Below are positions 55,794 to 64,000 of a stretch of 64,000 nucleotides of DNA, in pieces. Every line of letters begins with the position of its first letter. The first letter of the stretch is position 1. Source of the DNA: Siphonodentalium dalli (taxonomy: Eukaryota; Mollusca; Scaphopoda; Gadilida; Siphonodentaliidae). Below the pieces are notes generated by a model, which was not told the origin of the DNA, searched no databases, and was given only the letters and a program-made list of their open reading frames with translations. Where the stretch lies: positions 30,568,987-30,632,986 of the forward strand of contig CP136063.1 in NCBI GenBank assembly GCA_032622095.1. The letters are read 5' to 3'. A program made the position numbers and the translations under genes.

Positions 55794-56760
55794 GCGAAAA
55801 GGAATTGAGACCAACCCCTCTTTGTGAACAATGGATGAAATTGCAGTGTGTTCTAATAACCAACAGGTCCAATGCCAAGCGTAGCATATGGCACTCTGTT
55901 CAGAAATGGGCAATGGATGGAATTTTTTTTTTTTTTAATTTCTGATCCAAGAAGTTGGTATCCTTTCGCCTTAAACTGGGCTATCAATACACCAAAGGCA
56001 CAACCAAATCTGATGATCCATGCCCGAGGTACAATCTGAAATGTTGATACACAGACATAATTCAGAATCCCCCCCCCAAAGCCCCAAGTCAAACAAGGGC
56101 TGTAAAATTAAAGAATAAGGTCCCCAGAGGGTGAAATTTGTGATGCTACCCGCATAGTGGGCTAGCATCACTAAATTCACCCTCTGGGAACCTCATTCTG
56201 CTTAGCCCTCATCTTCTCTTGAAGTATCTCTATCATCAAATTACCTAGTGTTTTAATTTCTGTAGAAACTTTGTCACAAATGTTTTTTTTTTAAGTTAGT
56301 ATATCTATATCCCCAAATTTGTGCAGACTATACATTGCATAATCGAGGTTCCCAATGGGTGCACATCACGATATTCACAATCTGGGAACATCAATCTGAG
56401 TCTAGGTCTCTCATAGCAGATGAGGCCATGAAGAATGAGGTCCCGAGATGGTAAATTTGACGAAACATGTAGTGAGTCAGTACCCCCCCCCCCCAAGAGT
56501 TGTGCTATCAACACAAAAAAGCACAACTCAATAAGAAGACCATTGCTCAAGTTACAAGTTGAAATGTTTACACAACATTCACAAATGGCCATGTCAAGCA
56601 AGGGCAGTAAATTAACTATGGTTGTAATTAATGGACAGAACCCGTAGTATATGCATATCCCTCCAACCTTAGCTATCACCATACCGTACCAAAGGACAGC
56701 GAAATGCAATAATAAAGACATCCAAAGCATAATATTTGTTATAGACGCGTTTGTTATATC
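55794..56760. repeat. Hairpin repeats (GAGGTCCCCAGAGGGT family) and unassigned DNA
   Basis: A clean inverted pair lies at 56115-56202 (AAGGTCCCCAGAGGGTGAA and TTCACCCTCTGGGAACCTCA). A degraded one lies near 56345-56460. The rest is unassigned. Confidence 0.6.
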
Positions 56761-56764
56761 AATC

Positions 56765-57260
56765 AAATATCAGGCCGAACCTGGTTTACGAACTCTTTCT
56801 AGATACTGGTCACGTGAACTCATGTCCAAAAAATCTTTGAAATCCTTTGACATTTGTGGAAATGAGCCCTGTGATGTCTTCTATTTGTTATTTGGTAAAT
56901 TCAACAAAAATAGTAAACAGTCCAATAACTCCGGTAAAGATATCAGGCTGAACCTGGCTTGCGAACTCATTACAGGTAATGGGCAGGTGACTTCATATAA
57001 CAAATTACTTTGAAATCCATTGAGATTTGTGGAAATGAGCCCCATGACGTCGTCTATTTGCTAAATTTCGACAAAAAAATTTCCAATAACTCTGGTAAAA
57101 ATATCTGACACCTGGCTTGCAAACTCATTCTAGGTAACTGTCAGATGAACTCATAACATAAATCCTTGAAACCAGTTGAAACCAGTTATGGCTATCTAAG
57201 TCGGGACAGGTTGATGGACAGACAGACGAACAGAACACATTCCTATATCCCCTCAAATTT
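56765..57260. repeat. Dispersed repeat with three about 175-bp cores
   Basis: Cores near 56770, 56948 and 57108 share ATCAGGC(C/T)GAACCTGG, GAACTCAT and GAAATGAGCCC. They end in GGACAGACAGACGAACAG and CCCCTCAAATTTTCAATTTG. Confidence 0.65.
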
Positions 57261-57267
57261 TCAATTT

Positions 57268-57720
57268 GGCAGGGGATAATAAATGAATACTTGGCTATGC
57301 ATCTAGAAAACATTCCCAATTATTGTATCAGCCATTTTTAGTCACCTACATGTATGTAAACTAGATGTGACATTGGTTCATATTCTTTTTTACTGAGATA
57401 TAAAAAAAAACAATTGCCCCAATTGGCAGTTGTCATCCCCAATAATATTTACAAAGTCGTCTGTTACAAAAATGATTTTGGTGCTTGGGTCACCTGTTTC
57501 ATTACCCAATAACACAGACCGTAAACACGATCACGATCACGATATCACCTAATCTGACCAAATTTTTGTTATAAAATCAGACAAATAATGTCTCCATTAT
57601 TATGTCATTCATGTGTATAATTCTTCCAAAATTCGTTTAGCGGAATCCAATATATACATTTTACATTTTACGCCAAATCCATCAGCGTATCAGGCAACTG
57701 CTGGAAAAGGTCCCGGGTTT
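57268..57720. repeat. Dispersed repeat, copy 2 (partner at 45187-45650)
   Basis: Same order of sequence as the partner with scattered differences; this copy lacks about 40 bp of AT-rich DNA near 57672. Confidence 0.75.
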
Positions 57721-58370
57721 GATGTAGAGGTGCCACGATTATTTATCTTGATAATCGATAATCAGTCGTCAATAATCGACTATAATCGATTAATCGTACA
57801 TAATAATAATATCAGTAGAAGTATTCCGTAATATGGCCTATTGCCATATTGGCTGGGTGCTGGTTAACTGCTATCGCTGCTTGTTTGAGGCATCGGCTGA
57901 TGTAGTTTTTGTGTTAATAAAGTGCATCATAAACCACCAGTAATGACTAATGAGCACAATGTGTTCAATACAAGCACAGTTTTCGGCAATGTCATGGTTA
58001 TAATATTTGTGAGTTCATTGGAACGAACGTAGCGAGTAATTTAACAGCCAAATATACAATATAAAAGTAGGAATGCACGACGGACCGACGGTAGTTCCTA
58101 AAAAATTCAGTTCACCGACAGTCAGCCCATTTCAAAGACGTAGTGCCACCTTTCTTGCAGAAATATACAACAATGTCGGCATAAGTTTAAAGCTGCAGTG
58201 CCGCCATCATGGCGCCATGCAATTTGAAGAATATACAATGACTCGAAGAGTAACCATGTCATCAAATGAATTGCCGGCTGTTTACAACATATACTAGTAG
58301 TACTCGAGTTGTCGGAATCTCTCATGATCAAATGTTGTTAACCCCTAGGTTGTATATCAAACTGTGTTAA
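57721..58370. other. Possible hAT-type terminus, otherwise unassigned
   Basis: GGTGCCACGATTATTTATC followed by repeated ATAATCGA/TCGATTA words (57730-57800) resembles the ends of hAT elements, whose outer bases often contain such ATCGATTA runs. No second end was found. Low confidence. Confidence 0.3.
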
Positions 58371-58379
58371 AGAGTAAAA

Positions 58380-58775
58380 TCTAAGATGGCTGCCGGCGGC
58401 CATGTTTTTTGGCCGAATGACCCCAAAATTACTCGTTCCCATCTACATGTCAATATTAACTTCCATGACAAATTTCATGACAATAAGATGAACAGTACAC
58501 CCTGTAGCCCGTGCTAATGGATTGAATTTTGAAATCAAAGATGGGCGCTGGTGGCCATGTTTTTTTTCCGAATGACCCCAAAATGACTCGTTCCTATCTA
58601 CATGTCAATGTCAACATCCATGACAAATTTCATAATAATCGGACCAAAGGTACGAACTGTAGCCCGTGCTAAAGGAAATTGTTGACGCATCACACACAGA
58701 CACACGCACACACGGACGACGGATACCAAGCCATGGCAATAGCTCAAACTTTACAAAGTAAAGTTGAGCTAAAAA
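58380..58775. repeat. Dispersed repeat with two about 165-bp cores and TAGCTC...GAGCTA hairpin
   Basis: Cores at about 58380 and 58545 share AAGATGG, GGCCATGTTTTTT and CCGAATGACCCCAAAAT. They are followed by a CACACAGACACACG tract and the hairpin ATAGCTCAAACTTTAC / GTAAAGTTGAGCTA. Confidence 0.7.
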
Positions 58776-58874
58776 CCATGATAAACTATGAGAAAAGATG
58801 AGAATGGCTTTTTTTTTCATTGCAATTTTTTTCCTCGACCAAAACCGGACCCACCCCATGTTTTCAACTGTTAA

Positions 58875-59394
58875 AGATGGATTATCTCTTTAAATAACAA
58901 ATTTTAAATAGTTGCGTGGGTATAAAATAATAGATATGAACTGAAGACCTATGTCCGGAAAAGCTTCTATCAATTAATATTGATTTTATTTCGAATATTA
59001 AATCGGGCCCATTTATGTTACTATTTTTAGAACCGACCATTTGGATGAGACCGTATTGCGATATAGAGCACTGGGCTGTTCCTACGGCCATGTAACGAAT
59101 GTCAAATGTCACAGATTGGTTGTTTGTATTGTTTTGTTCCACATATAGAAGCGATAATGAGTATAATTAACGTTTACTTGTGACAAAATTGCACACTATA
59201 ATTTCTGGTCTTTGCTAACAGTAACCACTATTGTTCGTTAGCTGAACAAACACACCTTTTTAGACCAGAAATTATTCGAAATAAAATGAATATTAATCGA
59301 TAGAAGCATTTCCGGACAGGAGTCTTCGATTCAAATCTAATATTTTATACCCCGGCAACTATATAATTCATGTTTACAAAGAGATAATCCACCT
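58875..59394. mobile_element. TTAA-flanked MITE, copy 2 (520 bp)
   Basis: Same termini as 55300-55789 (AGATGGATTATCTC / GATAATCCACCT), with TTAA at 58871-58874 and 59395-59398. It has about 30 bp more than copy 1. Two copies with independent TTAA flanks confirm the element boundaries. Confidence 0.8.
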
Positions 59395-59398
59395 TTAA

Positions 59399-61050
59399 AG
59401 GGAGAATTTGTGGACAAAAAATTAAAATATAGAGCCCCCCCCCGCACTTGTATAAGGCTATAGCATGCACTACTATATGAATCTGATTGTTTCAATTCAT
59501 TTTGAAGCTGTAATTTGTCTTAGAAATGATTTTGGAAAATGCATGACATCAGAAAAAATCTGCATTCCGGGCTCGGGGACACCCACCCACCCGGTCCTTG
59601 TATCCCGTAATTTTTTTCCGACCCCCCCCCTGACTGGCATACTAATTTTGGTTCAATTCCGATGACCCAATCTTTAATGAAGTTATCATCAAACCTCAAA
59701 ACGATAAAATTCTTTGTAAAAAAGGGCCATAACTCTGGTAAAAAATCATCTGACAAACCCCATAATCGAAATTGACCTGTCCTTTGACTGGTGAACTCCA
59801 TACCAAATTTCGTCCCATTCCCAATCCGATAACCCAAATTAAGGCTATCACCCAGAAACCATTGTCTGATGGATGCGTGCATAGACACACGAAGAGACAA
59901 TGAGCATTACATGTATATATCTACACATGTAGATGAAATTTTGCTTTGCAATGAAACTAACAGCTATATTTACAGACAAATATTACTTTTTAGAAAAAAA
60001 ATTGGTTATTTTTTATGCCATTCAGAATTGTGACTAACGGGACAATTACGGTGGTGTGACTACTAACGGGACAAATTTCACAAGTCACTATTCTCAAATT
60101 CTGTTTGCCATAATTCAGTTTCCATTGATGTAGTTAAGTTCACTTCATATAGAGAGATAATATATAGAGACTGAAGATAGATATCTCACTGATGTGAAAG
60201 TTCTCACCTTTTTGGTGAAAAGAGGGGACAATTTAGTGACTAACGGGACATGAAAGTTCCATGAAGGAAGAATAAATTTTCTTCAACAAAAGGGAACAAC
60301 CATCAAACTTAACATTTTTTTGTAACACTCCGCATATTATTTGTGAAATTAAACATTAAATTAACATTACATGGCCACTATTATTATCTAAACATACAAG
60401 TATTACAGTGAATAGCATTATTAACCTGGAAATACTAAATACTGGACGAAGGTTACCCCATATGTAATTTTGGAACAAAAGAATAACCAAGATAATTTTA
60501 TTGAATTCTTACTCTTCAGATACAGCCCTTTGGAAAAAAAAGTAACATCTGTTCTGTATAAATGATTGGATTTTTAATTACCATGTCTCATTTTCATGGA
60601 ATTGCTGTATAAATGGTGTTGTTATAGTATACAATACGTATAATCACAAGTGTGCAGCTGTATTGTTAGGCCTCCTTCTTAATAACGGATTAGTGGTAGG
60701 CATTGCGAAACTTCGCCCAGCTGCAAAATTAGGGCAAAGTGAGCAGGAATAGGGAGACTTCTTCACCCACGTCGCCCTCTCGGCTGGTCCCTGACGGAAT
60801 GTGTCTATTTCGTTTGAAGTTTATTTTGTACTTTTGGTTTCGCGCAGTTGAGCTAATAACCGGCATTTTCCAATGTCTGAAATAAATAACGCAGATTAAT
60901 CGACGACGGATATGAGGCTGCATCACTTGATGATGTTAATGATAGATTATATGTGAACGGTTAAATATCTAATACTTTATTAAATAATTATATAGAACAT
61001 GATTATAAATATATTCCTGACTTGTTTTAAATATTCTGACGTTTGTTTCT
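59399..61050. other. Non-coding, scattered repeat remnants
   Basis: C runs at 59436 and 59621 and a GGGCCATAACTCTGG-type phrase at 59725 mark old dispersed repeats. GTGACTAACGGGACA recurs at 60030, 60055 and 60235. No gene. Confidence 0.4.
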
Positions 61051-61058
61051 ATATTTCA

Positions 61059-61451
61059 GGTGATCTGAGCTGGAGATCTATTCCGTTATACATCAACCCA
61101 CAACACGACCCGCTGAATGAATCGTCAGCTAAAACTCCTATACCGACGGTTCTCATGGAAACATTAGACAGTCGTGACGCTGATATCGACCCGGAGATAA
61201 GAGAGATAACACGGCGGGTGGTGAGTTGTACGGCACCAGATACCGGGAGTATGTTACACCAGATGTTACGCTCCTTGGTGTCAGACTGAGGTGACCTCTC
61301 GACCCGACAGTCAGATTATCATTCATCATATAAAGAGGTTAATGGAGCGGGTGCTGACAGATCTGAGGGCGAGGTATCCAGACGTATTTAAACAGAGTGC
61401 AGCCGTCCTTCTTGGTTCCGTCGCTGAAAATATTTGTGCCGTGTCTGTATA
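61059..61451 (+). pseudogene. Unrecognised exon-like segment with one break
   Basis: After the acceptor TTCTATATTTCAG the frame reads G-D-L-S-W-R-S-I-P-L-Y-I-N and continues for 76 codons to L-R-S-L-V-S-D and TGA at 61287. Clear coding-like sequence resumes in another frame (L-M-E-R-V-L-T-D-L-R-A-R-Y-P-D-V-F) and ends S-V-A-E-N-I-C-A-V-S-V at TAA 61449-61451. GC content is higher than in the flanks, and codon-like structure holds on both sides, so it is probably a terminal exon with one indel. No upstream exon or family identified. Confidence 0.4.
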
Positions 61452-61479
61452 ATCACCACGAAGCATGGTTCCCGGTGAA

Positions 61480-63205
61480 GAGTAACTGCTTTACTGTATA
61501 TATAATGCTACTAACTGCTTTACTGTGTATATAATGCAACTAACTGCTTTACTGTATATATAATGCTAGTAACTGCTTTACTGTATATATAATTCTGCTT
61601 TACTGTATATATAATGCTAGTAACTGCTTTGCTGTGTATATAATGCTACTAACTGCTTTACTGTATATATAATGCTAGTAACTGCTTTACTGTATATATA
61701 ATGCTAGTAACTGCTTTACTGTATATATAATTCTGCTTTACTGTATATACAAGTGCACCGCTGGGCGGAGGTAACGCCCCCGACTGTACAACCAGAGAGG
61801 ATTTTTCTTATTTATGTGCAAATGCTTATTAAATGGCACTTTGTAAAGTTATGTTATTCATGAGTAAACAATCCAACATCAAGTTATCATCTGGAAACCA
61901 AAAAAAGTAGCAGAAAACATGAATTTTCTAAGTCCAAAAAGGGGCGTAACTCTGGAATAAATGGGCGGACGAAACCGCAGTTATGGGGAAATCTTGTCCC
62001 CCCGGCTGGTCTATTAGCATACCAAAGATCAACTGAATTGAGTTCGCGAAACCAAAGTTATGAGTTGAAACGTTCGTACGGACGGACGGAAGGACGGAAG
62101 GCTCCACTATATACCCCCAAATCTCCATCGGAGATCGGGGGCATAATAATGCTAGTAACTGCTTTGCTGTGTATATAATGCTACTAACTGCTTTACTGTA
62201 TATATAATGCTAGTAACTGCTTTACTGTGTATATAATGCTAGTAACTGCTTTACTGTATATATAATGCTAGTAACTGCTTTACTGTGTATATAATGCTAC
62301 TAACTGCTTTACTGTGTATATAATGCTACTAACTGCTTTACTGTGTATATAATGCTACTAACTGCTTTACTGTGTATATAATGCTACTAAGGCTTTACTG
62401 TGTATATAATGCTACTAACTGCATTACTGTGTATATAATGCTAGTAACTGCTTTACTGTGCATATAATGCTACTAAGGCTTTACTGTGCATATAATGCTA
62501 CTAAGGCTTTACTGTGTATATAATGCTACTAACTGCTTTACTGTGTATATAATGCTACTAAGGCTTTACTGTGTATATAATGCTACTAAGGCTTTACTGT
62601 ATATATAATGCTAGTAACTGCTTTACTGTATATATAATGCTACTAAGGCTTTACTGTGCATATAATGCTACTAAGGCTTTACTGTGTATATAATGCTACT
62701 AACTGCTTTACTGTGTATATAATGCTACTAAGGCTTTACTGTGTATATAATGCTACTAAGGCTTTACTGTATATATAATGCTAGTAACTGCTTTACTGTA
62801 TATATAATGCTACTAACTGCTTTACTGTGTATATAATGCTACTAACTGCTTTACTGTATATAATGCTAGTAACTGCTTTACTGTATATATAATGCTAGTA
62901 ACTGCTTTACTGTATATATAATGCTAGTAACCGCTTTACTGTGTATATAATACTACTAACTGCTTTACTGTGTATATAATGCTAGTAACTGCTTTACTGT
63001 GTATATAATGCTACTAAGGCTTTACTGTGTATATAATGCTACTAACTGTATATAATGCTTGTAACTGCTTTACTGTGTATATAATGCTACTAACTGCTTT
63101 ACTGTGTATATAATGCTACTAACTGCTTTACTGTATATATAATGCTACTAACTGCTTTACTGTATATATAATGCTACTAAGGTTTTACTGTGTATATAAT
63201 GCCAA
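61480..63205. repeat. 28/29-bp minisatellite, array 2
   Basis: About 45 copies of the same unit as at 48545-48990, with GTGTATATAA and GTATATATAA variants and CTACTAA or CTAGTAA ends. Interrupted at 61752-62145 by a dispersed repeat. Downstream flank 63206-63345 is shared with array 1. Confidence 0.9.
61752..62145. repeat. Dispersed repeat inserted in the minisatellite
   Basis: It starts GTGCACCGCTGGGCGG and contains a core (AAGTCCAAAAAGGGGCGTAA). It ends with GGACGGACGGAAGGACGGAA and a hairpin ATACCCCCAAATCTCC / GGAGATCGGGGGCAT. The array resumes immediately after, so both boundaries are visible. Confidence 0.75.
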
Positions 63206-64000
63206 CTGATATATAACAAGATTGATACTATCGATTGATTTCGGTGTTTATTCTCCATCACAAATAACGATTTTTAGAGCGAAGATGGCTTAATATGTTT
63301 TTAATATATGTTCTTTATAGGTTGGCACCGAAGATTAAATCCAAATCCAAATTAGTGCTGAGCCGATAATCGGGAACGACAATCGGAATCGGCCGATTGT
63401 GGCCCATCGGATGACACTTGGTACTCCGGTTTGAACATCGGGATTTCCGATTGTCTAAATAATAAATAGGTGCTTGTTTTTCTTCAATAAACTTTTAAAT
63501 ATGACAATGTTTTGTTGAATAAATGACAAGCAAACATGGGGAAAGTGATACCAAACACAAACTTGATATACAGACATGTCCTCTTCAATACCCCGGCCCT
63601 ACCTGGGTCTATGTTTGAACAATATATTAGTGGGGATCACCGGGAAGCACGTGGCACTTTGTGTTAGAGTGAGGCTGCAAGCATGACGCCATGATTGCGC
63701 ATAATCATTAATTATTGGCATACCGGAATAGTCGTTTCAGTCTGTTTCAGTCGATTGATTTCGTTAGCATTATGATGTACACAACGTACTTATCATGGGA
63801 CTTATGTACGCCCACAGGTAACTTTATTGTTCGTCAACATGTAGACATTTTGATTTTTTTTTGTCATACTATCAAAAATCAAGATGTATGCATATGGAGT
63901 ATAAACAGAGCTATCTATATAGTACATACAGCGTAACAGGTATAAACTATACTATAGAAACCGAAAGTGCAGGTCACGTGACTTTAAATAGTCAAAGACA
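63206..64000. other. Array flank, possible hAT terminus, then unassigned
   Basis: 63206-63345 matches the flank after array 1. At 63353 TAGTGCTGAGCCGATAATCG with repeated CCGAT/ATCGG words resembles a hAT end; no partner in the window. Nothing else supported to the end. Confidence 0.35.

Overview
The window reads as nuclear DNA of an invertebrate, most likely a bivalve mollusc. This is inferred from the AT-rich background, the intron-like structure, the dense minisatellites, and many dispersed repeats that carry GGACGGACGG tracts, 'gagttatggccctg'-type cores and short terminal hairpins. I see no operons, ribosome-binding sites, rRNA or CRISPR. Almost all recognisable coding sequence belongs to mobile elements. 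No complete host gene can be supported; several isolated exon-like pieces are listed with low confidence.

Layout. 1-2.0 kb: the 3' part of a DIRS-type retrotransposon (RT, RNase H, tyrosine recombinase). 3.4-6.1 kb: a tandemly duplicated segment whose junctions are occupied by identical-length TTAA-flanked MITEs. 7-12.7 kb: minisatellites and a 1.87 kb TTAA-flanked element filled with 143-bp repeats. 14.4-19.1 kb: a field of short palindromes around CTTAAG with three nested TIR elements. 19.6-38.0 kb: a small TA-flanked TIR element split by a young 17.45 kb Ty3/gypsy-type LTR retrotransposon. 38-47 kb: further MITEs, hairpin repeats and a ULP1-like protease exon. 47.5-49 kb and 61.5-63.2 kb: minisatellite arrays. 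49-55 kb: transposon-derived exons, a Harbinger-like MITE and a minus-strand gag-protease remnant. 55-64 kb: two copies of another TTAA MITE, dispersed repeats and one unassigned exon-like segment.

The centrepiece is the LTR element at 19744-37197. Its two 231-bp LTRs differ at only two positions, and it has a 5-bp target duplication AATAT, a TGG primer-binding site and a purine tract. It encodes Gag (coiled coil, capsid, CCHC knuckle), then Pol (protease, RT, RNase H) in the -1 frame. Between them lie a GTTAAAC heptamer, a 5-nt spacer and a perfect 8-bp stem, a textbook -1 frameshift signal. Pol enters the short segment that normally precedes integrase and then switches to a repetitive linker, a C2H2-like finger and a complete TatD-family metallonuclease domain with all expected metal ligands. 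No integrase core is visible anywhere in the element. A retrotransposon with a nuclease where integrase should be is the most unusual thing here.

Coding breaks in the DIRS and LTR elements fall mostly in homopolymer runs, so sequencing indels in the assembly are a live alternative to genuine decay.
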